Of a stretch of DNA of 64,000 nucleotides, positions 19,630-28,494 are shown one piece after another (position 1 is the stretch's first letter; every line of letters starts with the position of its first letter). The notes beneath the pieces are model-generated. The model was given only the letters and a program-made list of their open reading frames with translations, ran no database searches and was not told the origin of the DNA. Position numbers and translations under genes: made by a program. The stretch is from Pseudomonadota bacterium (GTDB lineage: Bacteria; Pseudomonadota; Gammaproteobacteria; Burkholderiales; Burkholderiaceae_C), in the NCBI GenBank assembly GCA_031119395.1, contig JAVHYA010000006.1:1-64000 (forward strand), given 5' to 3'.

Positions 19630-20118
19630 ATGTACACCCGCCTCTGTCGCACGCTCGCGCGTGCCTGCATGGTGCTGGGCATCGCCGGCCTCGTCGCAGT
19701 GATCTGCGCCGTGAGCTGGCAGGTGTTCGGCCGCTACATCCTCAACAGCACACCCACCTGGGCCGAGAGCCTGGCGCTGCTGCTGGTGCTCTACGTCACC
19801 ATGTGCGGCGTGGCCGTCGGCGTGCGCGACGCCGGGCACATCGGCCTCGAGTCCTTCCTCGTGCTGGCGCCCGACTGGCTGCGCCTGAAGATGGAATACC
19901 TCATCCACGCGCTGGTGCTGCTCTTCGGCGCGGCGATGGCATGGAACTGCGCCTACCTCGCCGAATCGGTGTGGGACTACCGGCTGCCGACACTCTTCAT
20001 CTCCGAGGGCTGGAAGTACGTGCCGCCGGCCTTCGCGGGCGTGCTGATCGTGCTGTTCTCGATCGAGCACATCATCGCGCTCGCGCAGGGGCGCGAGGTC
20101 GAGCCGTCGTGGAGCTGA
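19630..20118 (+). CDS. TRAP transporter small permease (DctQ family)
   Basis: Four-TM protein, WQVFGRYILNSTPTWAESLALLLVLYVTMCGVAVGVRDAGHIGLE; located between DctP and DctM genes. Confidence 0.88.
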   Translation: MYTRLCRTLARACMVLGIAGLVAVICAVSWQVFGRYILNSTPTWAESLALLLVLYVTMCGVAVGVRDAGHIGLESFLVLAPDWLRLKMEYLIHALVLLFGAAMAWNCAYLAESVWDYRLPTLFISEGWKYVPPAFAGVLIVLFSIEHIIALAQGREVEPSWS

Positions 20119-20167
20119 GCATGACGCACCGCCCCACGGTCACCTTCCTCACCGGCGCGGAGGCCGC

Positions 20168-21463
20168 ATGACCGCCGCGCTGCTGATCCTGTGCCTCTCC
20201 TTCACCGTGCTGCTGCTGCTGGGCGTGCCGGTCGCGTTCTCCATCGGCCTGTCGGCCCTGGCGACGCTGCTCTACGAGGGCCTGCCGCTGGCGGTGGGCT
20301 TCCAGCAGATGATGTCCGGCATGGGGATCTTCTCCTTCCTGGCGATCCCCTTCTTCATCTTCGCGGGCGAGCTGATGCTCTACGGCGGCATCGCCGACCG
20401 CATCGTCAACTTCGCCAACGCGCTGGTGGGCCACGTCCGCGGCGGCCTGGGCATGAGCAACGTGGTGGCCTGCACCCTGTTCGGCGGCGTCTCGGGGTCG
20501 CCGGTGGCCGACGTGTCGGCCATGGGCGCCGTGATGATCCCGATGATGAAGAAGGAAGGCTACGCGGCCGACTACGCCGTCAACGTGACGACGCACGCCG
20601 CGCTGGTGGGCGCGCTCATGCCCACCAGCCACAACCTCATCATCTATTCGCTCGCGGCGGGCGGCAAGGTGTCGATCGCGGCGCTCATCCTCGCCGCGCT
20701 GGTGCCGGCGCTGATCCTCACGCTGTGCAACCTGGCGGCGGCCTACTTCGTGGCCGTCAAGCGCGGCTACCCGGCCGGCAGCTTTCCCGGCTGGCACATC
20801 GTGGCGCGCTCCTTCGCCGCCTCGCTGCCGGGCCTGTTCATCGTGGTGCTGATCCTGGGCGGCATCCTGTCGGGCGTGTTCACGGCCACCGAATCGGCGG
20901 CGGTGGCGGTGCTGTACGCGCTGGCGTTGACGATCCTGGTCTACCGCTCGATGAAGTGGGAGCACTTCGTCAAGGCGGCGGCCAAGGCGGTGCGCACCAC
21001 GGGCGTCATCCTGCTGCTCATCGGCATCTCCAGCACCTTCGGCTACCTCATCAGCCTCTACGGCGTGGCCGAGCTCACGGGCCGGATGCTGTCGGAGATC
21101 TCGACCACGCCCTGGGTGATCTTCCTGCTCATCAACGTGATCCTGTTCGTGCTCGGGACCTTCCTCGACATGGCGGCGACCATCCTGCTGTGCACGCCGA
21201 TCTTCCTGCCCATCGCGCAGCAGTACGGCATGACCTCGGTGCAGTTCGGCATCCTGATGCTCATCAACTGCGCGCTGGGGCTGAACACGCCGCCGGTGGG
21301 CACGACGCAGTTCGTCGGCTGCGCGATCGGCGGCGTGTCGGTCGGCGAGGTGATGCGCACCATCTGGCCCTTCTACGGCGCGCTGATCCTGGCGCTGGGC
21401 CTGGTGACCTTCGTGCCGCAGTTCAGCCTGTGGCTGCCGAGCATGTTCATGGTCGTGAGATGA
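20168..21463 (+). CDS. TRAP transporter large permease (DctM family)
   Basis: [17 protein letters not shown]...[11 protein letters not shown]...[29 protein letters not shown]...[20 protein letters not shown]. Confidence 0.93.
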   Translation: MTAALLILCLSFTVLLLLGVPVAFSIGLSALATLLYEGLPLAVGFQQMMSGMGIFSFLAIPFFIFAGELMLYGGIADRIVNFANALVGHVRGGLGMSNVVACTLFGGVSGSPVADVSAMGAVMIPMMKKEGYAADYAVNVTTHAALVGALMPTSHNLIIYSLAAGGKVSIAALILAALVPALILTLCNLAAAYFVAVKRGYPAGSFPGWHIVARSFAASLPGLFIVVLILGGILSGVFTATESAAVAVLYALALTILVYRSMKWEHFVKAAAKAVRTTGVILLLIGISSTFGYLISLYGVAELTGRMLSEISTTPWVIFLLINVILFVLGTFLDMAATILLCTPIFLPIAQQYGMTSVQFGILMLINCALGLNTPPVGTTQFVGCAIGGVSVGEVMRTIWPFYGALILALGLVTFVPQFSLWLPSMFMVVR

Positions 21464-23019
21464 CGCGCCCACCGCACACCATCCGCATGCACGCGGCGGA
21501 CAACGTCGCCATCGTCGCCAACGATGGCGGCCTGCCCGCCGGCACGGTGCTGGCGGACGGGCTGGTGCTGGTCGACCGGGTGCCGCAGGCGCACAAGGTG
21601 GCGCTGGTCGACATCCCCGAAGGCGGCGCGGTGCGGCGCTACGGCGTGCCGATCGGCTACGCGATCAAGCCGATCCGCGCCGGCAGCTGGGTGCACGAGC
21701 GCCTGCTGCACATGCCCGAAGCCCGCGATCTCGAAGGCCTGCCCATGGCGACCGTGAAGCCGCCCGCGCAGGAGGCGCTCACCGGCTACACCTTCGAGGG
21801 CTACCGCAACCCGGACGGCTCGGTGGGCACGCGCAACATCCTGGCCATCACGCAGACCGTGCAGTGCGTGGCGGGCGTGACCGACTTCGCCGTGCAGCGC
21901 ATCAGGGCCGAGCTGCTGCCGCGCTATCCGAACGTGGACGACGTGGTGGCGCTGGAACACACCTACGGCTGCGGCGTGGCGATCGACGCGCCGGACGCGG
22001 TCATCCCCATCCGCACCCTGCGCAACATCAGCCTGAACCCCAACTTCGGCGGCGAGGTGATGGTGGTGAGCCTGGGCTGCGAGAAGCTGCAGCCCGAGCG
22101 GCTGCTGCCGCCGGGCGCCATTCCGGTGGTCGACCGGCGGGCGGACGCCGATCCGGCGCTGGACGTGGTCTGCCTGCAGGACGAGGCCCACGTCGGCTTC
22201 ATGTCGATGGTCGAATCGATCCTGCGCCAGGCCGAGCACCACCTCGAACGCCTGAACGCACGCCGGCGCGAGACCGTGCCCGCCAGCGAACTGGTGGTGG
22301 GCGTGCAGTGCGGCGGCAGCGACGCCTTCAGCGGCGTCACGGCCAACCCCGCGGTGGGCTTCTGCACCGACCTGCTGGTGCGCGCCGGCGCCACCGTGAT
22401 GTTCAGCGAGGTGACGGAGGTGCGCGACGGCATCGACCAGCTGACCTCGCGCGCGAGCACGCCCGAGGTGGCGCAGGCCATGGTCGCGCAGATGGCCTGG
22501 TACGACGCCTACCTGGCCCGCGGCCGGGTCGACCGCAGCGCCAACACCACGCCGGGCAACAAGCAGGGCGGCCTCTCGAACATCGTCGAGAAGGCCATGG
22601 GCTCGATCGTCAAGTCGGGCCGTTCGGCGATCTCCGGTGTCGTGGCGCCGGGCGACAAGGCGACGCAGAAGGGCCTGCTCTATGCCGCCACGCCCGCCAG
22701 CGACTTCATCTGCGGCACGCTGCAGCTGGCCGCGGGGATGAACCTGCACGTCTTCACCACGGGCCGCGGCACGCCCTACGGCCTGGCCGAGGTGCCCGTC
22801 ATCAAGGTGGCCACGCGCAGCGAGCTGGCGCGCCGCTGGCACGACCTGATGGACGTGAACGCCGGCCGCATCGCCGATGGCGAAGCCGGCATCGAGGACG
22901 TCGGCTGGGAGCTGTTCCACCTGATGCTCGAGGTCGCCAGCGGCCGCAGGAAGACCTGGGCCGAGCAGTGGAAGCTGCACAACGCGCTGGTGCTGTTCAA
23001 CCCCGCGCCGGTGACCTGA
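21460..23019 (+). CDS. garD: Galactarate dehydratase (UxaA/GarD family)
   Basis: [113 protein letters not shown] overlap with dctM. Confidence 0.9.
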   Translation: MTRPPHTIRMHAADNVAIVANDGGLPAGTVLADGLVLVDRVPQAHKVALVDIPEGGAVRRYGVPIGYAIKPIRAGSWVHERLLHMPEARDLEGLPMATVKPPAQEALTGYTFEGYRNPDGSVGTRNILAITQTVQCVAGVTDFAVQRIRAELLPRYPNVDDVVALEHTYGCGVAIDAPDAVIPIRTLRNISLNPNFGGEVMVVSLGCEKLQPERLLPPGAIPVVDRRADADPALDVVCLQDEAHVGFMSMVESILRQAEHHLERLNARRRETVPASELVVGVQCGGSDAFSGVTANPAVGFCTDLLVRAGATVMFSEVTEVRDGIDQLTSRASTPEVAQAMVAQMAWYDAYLARGRVDRSANTTPGNKQGGLSNIVEKAMGSIVKSGRSAISGVVAPGDKATQKGLLYAATPASDFICGTLQLAAGMNLHVFTTGRGTPYGLAEVPVIKVATRSELARRWHDLMDVNAGRIADGEAGIEDVGWELFHLMLEVASGRRKTWAEQWKLHNALVLFNPAPVT

Positions 23020-23050
23020 CCCCTTTCGAACCACCACGGAGACAAGAGAC

Positions 23051-24025
23051 ATGACCACGACGAACACCCGGCGCCGACTGGCGCTCGCCGCCACGGCCGC
23101 GATCGCCCTGGGCGCCGCCCTGCCCGCCGCCGCGCAATCGGACTTCCCCAGCAAGCCCATCGAGCTGCTCGTGCCCTATCAGCCCGGCGGCGGCACCGAC
23201 GCGCTGGCCCGCGCCTTCGCCGACGCCAGCCGCAAGTTCATCCAGCAGAGCATCGTGGTGGTGAACAAGCCCGGCGCCGGCGGCGCCATCGGCTGGCAGG
23301 AGGTCATCAACGCCAAGCCCGACGGCTACAAGCTGGCGGTACTGACCGTCGAGTTGCTGACACTGCCGCACCTGGGCCTGGCCAAGTTCAAGTACGACGA
23401 CTTCCAGCCCATCGCCCAGCTCAATGCCGACCCGGCCGCCATCACCGTGAAGGCCGAGGCGCCGTGGAACACGATCGAGGAGTTCCTGGCCGAGGCGAAG
23501 AAGAAGCCCGACAGCGTGCGCGTGGGCAACTCGGGCAACGGCTCGATCTGGCACCTGGCCGCCGCGGCGCTGGAGGACAAGACCGGCACCAAGTTCAACC
23601 ACATCCCCTTCCAGGGCGCGGCGCCGGCGGTGCTGGCGCTGATGGGCGGCCACATCGAGGCCGTGGCGGTGAGCCCGGCCGAGGTCACGACCTACGTGCA
23701 GGCCGGCAAGCTGAAGACGCTCATGGTGATGGCCGACAAGCGCGTGAAGGGTTTCGAGAAGGTGCCCACCGCCAAGGAGAAGGGCATCGACCTGTCGATC
23801 GGCACCTGGCGCGGCCTGGGCGCGCCGAAGAACACGCCGCCCGAGGTGATGGCGAAGCTGCGCGACCTGGCCGCCAAGACCGCCGCCGAGCCGGCCATGC
23901 ACGAGGTGATGGACAAGCAGAACCTGGGCTACGTCTACACCGACGGCGCCGCCTTCAAGGAGACGCTGGCCAAGGACGACGCGTACTTCAAGGGCCTCAT
24001 CACCAAGCTGAACCTCAAGCCCTGA
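23051..24025 (+). CDS. Bug-family substrate-binding protein
   Basis: FPSKPIELLVPYQPGGGTDALARAFADAS...VVNKPGAGGAIGWQEVINAKPDGYKL. Confidence 0.92.
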   Translation: MTTTNTRRRLALAATAAIALGAALPAAAQSDFPSKPIELLVPYQPGGGTDALARAFADASRKFIQQSIVVVNKPGAGGAIGWQEVINAKPDGYKLAVLTVELLTLPHLGLAKFKYDDFQPIAQLNADPAAITVKAEAPWNTIEEFLAEAKKKPDSVRVGNSGNGSIWHLAAAALEDKTGTKFNHIPFQGAAPAVLALMGGHIEAVAVSPAEVTTYVQAGKLKTLMVMADKRVKGFEKVPTAKEKGIDLSIGTWRGLGAPKNTPPEVMAKLRDLAAKTAAEPAMHEVMDKQNLGYVYTDGAAFKETLAKDDAYFKGLITKLNLKP

Positions 24026-24047
24026 GACGCCTTCCCATCCCGCAGAC

Positions 24048-24112
24048 GCTACGAAAAACAGAGCGGCTCGCGCCCGCCCCACCTGCGTTGCGGGCACTTT
24101 TCATCCACAAGA
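24048..24112 (+). repeat. Intergenic hairpin repeat, probable divergent copy D
   Basis: GCTACGAAAAACAGAGCGGCTCGCGCCCGCCCCACCTGCGTTGCGGGCACTTTTCATCCACAAG; same layout, weaker identity. Confidence 0.4.
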
Positions 24113-24131
24113 CCGAGACAGGAGACTTTCC

Positions 24132-25127
24132 ATGCAACGCCGCCGCCTCTTCCAGCACGCGCTCGCCGCCGTGGCCGCCAGCGCCCTCCCCGCCCTGCCC
24201 GCCCTGGCCCAGGGACAGTGGCCCACGGGCAAGGCCATCACCTACCTCGTGCCCTTCCCGGCCGGCGGCACGACCGACGTGCTGGGCCGCCTGATCGCGC
24301 AGAAGCTCGGCACCGTGCTGGGCACCAGCGTCGTGATCGACAACAAGGGCGGCGCCGGCGGCAGCGTGGGCTCCGAGATCGCCTCGCGCGCCGCGCCCGA
24401 CGGCTACACGCTGCTGGGCGGCACCGTGAGCTCGCACGCCATCAACGTGAGCCTGTACCCCAAGATCGGCTACGACCCGATCACCTCCTTCGCACCCGTC
24501 ACGCTGATCGGCACCAACCCCACCGTGCTGGTCGTGCCGGCCAGCAGTCCGTGGAAGACGCTCAAGGACGTGGTCGAGGCCAGCAAGGCCAAGGCCGGCG
24601 GGCTGTCGTCCGCCTCGGCGGGCATCGGGACCTCTCAGCACCTGTCGCTGGAGCTGCTGGCCTACAAGTCGGGCGTGAAGTTCAACCACGTGCCGTACAA
24701 GGGCAGCGGCCCGGCCATCCAGGACGTGATCGGCGGCCAGGTGGACATGATGTTCGACACCACCGTCGTCGCCGCGCCGCACATCGCCAGCGGCAAGCTG
24801 CGCGCCATCGCCGTCACCTCGCCCCGGCGGCTGGAGTCGCTGCCCGAGGTGCCGACCGTCGCCGAATCGGGCGTGCCCGGCCTGGCCGACTACTCGGTGC
24901 TCTCCTGGCAGGCGATCTTCGTGCCGGCCGGCACGCCGGCGCCGGTGGTCGACCGCCTGCACAAGGAGATCCGCACCATCCTGGCCCAGCCGGAGATGCA
25001 GGAGCGGCTCAGGAGCTTCGGCATGCAGCCGGCCGACATGACGACGGCGGAGATCGCCGCCTTCCAGAAGGCCGAGGTGGCGAAGTGGGCGCAGGTCATC
25101 AAGGCGGCAAACATCAAGGCCGACTGA
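24132..25127 (+). CDS. Bug-family substrate-binding protein
   Basis: WPTGKAITYLVPFPAGGTTDVLGRLIAQKL...IDNKGGAGGSVGSEIASRAAPDGYT. Confidence 0.92.
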   Translation: MQRRRLFQHALAAVAASALPALPALAQGQWPTGKAITYLVPFPAGGTTDVLGRLIAQKLGTVLGTSVVIDNKGGAGGSVGSEIASRAAPDGYTLLGGTVSSHAINVSLYPKIGYDPITSFAPVTLIGTNPTVLVVPASSPWKTLKDVVEASKAKAGGLSSASAGIGTSQHLSLELLAYKSGVKFNHVPYKGSGPAIQDVIGGQVDMMFDTTVVAAPHIASGKLRAIAVTSPRRLESLPEVPTVAESGVPGLADYSVLSWQAIFVPAGTPAPVVDRLHKEIRTILAQPEMQERLRSFGMQPADMTTAEIAAFQKAEVAKWAQVIKAANIKAD

Positions 25128-25234
25128 GGCGCCTCGGGCGCTGAGGGCCGCCGCACCCCGCCCCGAAAAGGTGCATCCAGGCCCTTCCCAGGGCTTGCCG
25201 GCCGCCTGCGCGGGCCACCACGGGACAGGCGCGT

Positions 25235-25261
25235 TCAAGCTCCGGCGGTGGATGCCGATAA
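25235..25261 (+). promoter_or_regulatory. Candidate sigma-28 (FliA) promoter upstream of c-di-GMP genes
   Basis: TCAA-N15-GCCGATAA versus TAAA-N15-GCCGATAA. Confidence 0.5.
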
Positions 25262-25443
25262 CTGGGGCTGGAGCGCCGCTGCCGGCGTCCGGTCTTGCCC
25301 GCCATTCCCTCCCGGATTGGCGGCCGACCGGGCCGAGCGGGCGACCCGACGATGAACCCCGACACGCCGACCCCGCCAGCCCGCACGCCCCCCGCCCCTT
25401 CCCGGCCGTGGTGGGCGGCTGCATCCGTGCGTGGTGCGCCGCC

Positions 25444-28400
25444 ATGACCACGCTGCCCTCCAGCCGTCGCGCCCTGGCCACCCTGTACGGGGTCGCGGTC
25501 CTGTTCGTGCTGATGGTGGTGCTGGCAGCCGGCGCGCTGTCCGCCGAGATGCGCCACCGCGCCCTCGACAACGCCGGCGGCCAGGTCACCCGCCACGTGG
25601 CCGCGGTGCAGGCCGCGCTCGATCGCAGCCTGCGCCGCGCCGATTCGCTGGTGGCGGACATGGCCGCCCGGGCCGACGGCGCCAGGCTGCCGCAGTCCGC
25701 AGGGCCTGCCGACCACGACGCGGTCGGCGCCCTGCTGCGCCACCAGGTCGGTCAGGATCCGATGGTCCGCCAGCTGGCCTACGTGGACGAGGATCTGCGC
25801 ATCGTCGCTTCCTCCAGCCAGCGGGCGCGTGGCCAACGCATCGACATGCCGGCCGACCTGGCGCACCGGCTGCGCCCCCAGCCCGACGCCACGCTGGTGA
25901 TCGACCCGCCGTCGGATCGCCGCGACGGCGCGTCCGCGGGCATCCACCTGGTACGGCGGCTGGTCCTCGCCGATGGCCGCGAGCTGCTCGCGGTGGCCGA
26001 GATACCGCTGGCCGCGCTCACGAAACTGCTGGAGGAGAGCGCGGAACCGCCGCGCATCGAAGTGGCCCTCGAGACCGCGGACGGCGTGCTGCTGGCCGGC
26101 CTGCCCGAACGCGACGGCCGGACGAGCCGCACGGCGAGCGTGCCGAGCGAGCGCGTCAGCGCCGATGGCGCGCCGCACCTGGCGCCCTCGCGCCTGGGCG
26201 GCCATGCCGCGGTGGTCGCGGCGCGGCCGGCATTCCATCGTCAGCTGCTGGTGACCGCCAGCCTGCCGCAGGCGCAGGTCCTGGCCGGTTGGGGCCGCGA
26301 TCGGCTGGCGGTTGCGGCGGGGGCGGCGGGCTTCCTCGCGATGATCCTCGCTGCGGCTGCGTTCTCCCATGTGCAGCTGCGCCGCCAGCGCCGCGATCGC
26401 CAGATCATCCTGCAGTCCAAGTTGAATCTGGACCAGGCCCTCGAATCGATGGTCGACGGCCTGGTCCTGCTCGATGCGCGCGACCGTGTCCTGGCCTGGA
26501 ACCGGCGTTTCGTCGAACTGTTTCCCTGGGCGGAGTCGGCCATCGCGCCGAACATGCCGTTTCGCCACCTGATCGAGATGACGCTCGTCCACCTGCGCGG
26601 CCACGGCCTGGACATCAGCCAGAACGCCTGGCTGGCCGGCGACCTGCGGCGAACGCGCAGCGTCCAGGACGAACAGGAACTGGCCCTGCCGGGCGGACGC
26701 ACCATCCTGGCCGTCAAGAGCCCGATGCCGGACGGGGGCGTCGTCTGCGTCTTCCGGGACACCACGGAGCGGCGCCAGCACATCGCGGATGTCGTCAAGG
26801 GCAAGGCCCAGCTGCAGGCCACGCTCGACGCGTTGCCCGACCAGCTGCTCGAGGTGGGCCTGGACGGACGGTGCTTCGACTTCCACTGCCCGCGCGGCGT
26901 GACCTCGGGCCTGCTGGTCGACCAGCCCGTGGGGCTCACGCTCGCGGAAGTGCTGCCGCCCGACGGCAACACCGAGGTGATGGCTGCACTGCGCGAAGCC
27001 TACGTCGCCGGCCGCTGCACCGGGCGCCAGTTCGAACGCCGCGCGTCGCAGGGCACGAGCTGGTTCGAGGCGTCCGTCTCGCGCAAGCCGGTGGGAGAAG
27101 GCGCCGATGCCCGCTTCATCGTCATCCTTCGCAACATCACCGAAACCAAGACCGCCACGCAGGAGATCGAGCATCTGGCGTTCTACGACACGCTCACCGG
27201 CCTGCCCAACCGCCGCCTGCTGCTGCACCGGCTGCAAGGCTGCGTCGACAACAACGCCCGGCACAACCGGCAGGGCGCCCTGCTCTTCCTGGACATCGAC
27301 GACTTCAAGCGGCTGAACGACGCCCATGGCCAGGCGGTGGGCGACGACATGCTGCGGCAGGTCGCCGCCCGCCTGCAGGGCGTGCTGCGCGAAGGCGGCA
27401 TGCTGGCGCGCCTGGCCGGCGACGAATTCGTGCTGATGCTCGAGAACCTGAGCCACGACCATGCGCTGGCGATGGTGCAGGCCCGCGCGCTCGCGGACAA
27501 CGCGCTGGCCCAGATGGCCGAGCCCTTCCGGCTCGCACGCATCGAATACCACAGCACATGCAGCATCGGCGTGTGCGTGTTCGACGGCAGCCGGCGCTCG
27601 ATCGAGGACCTGCTCAAGCAGGCCGACATCGCCATGTACTACGCCAAGCTGGGCGGCGGCCATGCGGTCCGGGTCTTCGAGCCGGCGATGAAGACGACCG
27701 TGACCGCGCGCGCAGCCCTGGACAGCGAGCTGCATGTGGCGCTGAAGAAGCGGCAGTTCGTGCTGCACTACCAGCCACAGGTGAACCACCTCGGACGCGT
27801 GGTCGGTGCCGAGGCACTGATCCGCTGGAACCATCCGATGCGCGGCATGGTGCCTCCTGCCGGCTTCATCGAGCCGGCCGAGCAGACCGGCCTGATCGTG
27901 CCGATCGGCCTGTGGGCCCTCGAGGAGGCCTGCGGCCAGCTCGAGCGCTGGGGCCACGACGCGCGGTATGCACACCTGACGATGTCGGTGAACGTGAGCG
28001 CCCGGCAGTTCCGCAAGGACGACTTCGCCGAGGAGGTCCGGCAGGTGCTGATACGCACGGGGTGCCAGCCCTCGCACCTGAAACTAGAATTGACCGAAAG
28101 CCTGCTGCACGACCAAGTGACGGAAACCATCAGCAAGATGAAGTCGCTCGCCGCCATTGGCATCCGCTTCTCGATGGACGATTTCGGTACCGGTTTCTCG
28201 TCGCTGTCGTACATGGCGCAGCTGCCGCTGCACCAGTTGAAGGTCGACAAGTTCTTCGTGCAGGGCATCGGCCAGAACCCCAAGATCGAACTGATCGTCC
28301 AGACCATCCTGGGCATGGCCGCCAACCTCGACCTCGAAGTGGTTGCCGAAGGCGTGGAAACCGAAGCGCAGCTGGCCTTCCTGCAGGCCCACGGCTGCAA

Positions 28401-28494
28401 GGTCAGCCAGGGCTACTATTTCGGCCGGCCGGAGCCGCTGTCCGACTTCGAGAGCCGATTCAGGGAGCTGACCTCGGGAGTCGCGCGTGGCTGA
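25444..28494 (+). CDS. Membrane-anchored PAS-(A)GDEF-EAL c-di-GMP turnover protein
   Basis: N-terminal TM, periplasmic sensor, second TM, PAS segments, DTLTGLPNRRLLLHRL...LARLAGDEFVLML (AGDEF), EAL domain GAEALIRWNHP...DDFGTGFSSLSYM. Start trimmed to MTTLPSSRR. Confidence 0.88.
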   Translation: MTTLPSSRRALATLYGVAVLFVLMVVLAAGALSAEMRHRALDNAGGQVTRHVAAVQAALDRSLRRADSLVADMAARADGARLPQSAGPADHDAVGALLRHQVGQDPMVRQLAYVDEDLRIVASSSQRARGQRIDMPADLAHRLRPQPDATLVIDPPSDRRDGASAGIHLVRRLVLADGRELLAVAEIPLAALTKLLEESAEPPRIEVALETADGVLLAGLPERDGRTSRTASVPSERVSADGAPHLAPSRLGGHAAVVAARPAFHRQLLVTASLPQAQVLAGWGRDRLAVAAGAAGFLAMILAAAAFSHVQLRRQRRDRQIILQSKLNLDQALESMVDGLVLLDARDRVLAWNRRFVELFPWAESAIAPNMPFRHLIEMTLVHLRGHGLDISQNAWLAGDLRRTRSVQDEQELALPGGRTILAVKSPMPDGGVVCVFRDTTERRQHIADVVKGKAQLQATLDALPDQLLEVGLDGRCFDFHCPRGVTSGLLVDQPVGLTLAEVLPPDGNTEVMAALREAYVAGRCTGRQFERRASQGTSWFEASVSRKPVGEGADARFIVILRNITETKTATQEIEHLAFYDTLTGLPNRRLLLHRLQGCVDNNARHNRQGALLFLDIDDFKRLNDAHGQAVGDDMLRQVAARLQGVLREGGMLARLAGDEFVLMLENLSHDHALAMVQARALADNALAQMAEPFRLARIEYHSTCSIGVCVFDGSRRSIEDLLKQADIAMYYAKLGGGHAVRVFEPAMKTTVTARAALDSELHVALKKRQFVLHYQPQVNHLGRVVGAEALIRWNHPMRGMVPPAGFIEPAEQTGLIVPIGLWALEEACGQLERWGHDARYAHLTMSVNVSARQFRKDDFAEEVRQVLIRTGCQPSHLKLELTESLLHDQVTETISKMKSLAAIGIRFSMDDFGTGFSSLSYMAQLPLHQLKVDKFFVQGIGQNPKIELIVQTILGMAANLDLEVVAEGVETEAQLAFLQAHGCKVSQGYYFGRPEPLSDFESRFRELTSGVARG

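Noticed and set aside
18337-20070. 577-aa minus-strand ORF opposite the TRAP dctP/dctQ genes
   Set aside because: Shadow ORF; plus strand has convincing TRAP proteins.
20191-23019. 942-aa plus-strand ORF
   Set aside because: First half is an off-frame reading of dctM (Arg/Gly/His-rich); only the part from 21460 is a real gene (garD).
25114-28077. 987-aa minus-strand ORF opposite the GGDEF-EAL gene
   Set aside because: GC-rich shadow ORF; translation is His/Arg/Ala/Gln rich without domain motifs, while the plus strand encodes clear PAS/GGDEF/EAL motifs.
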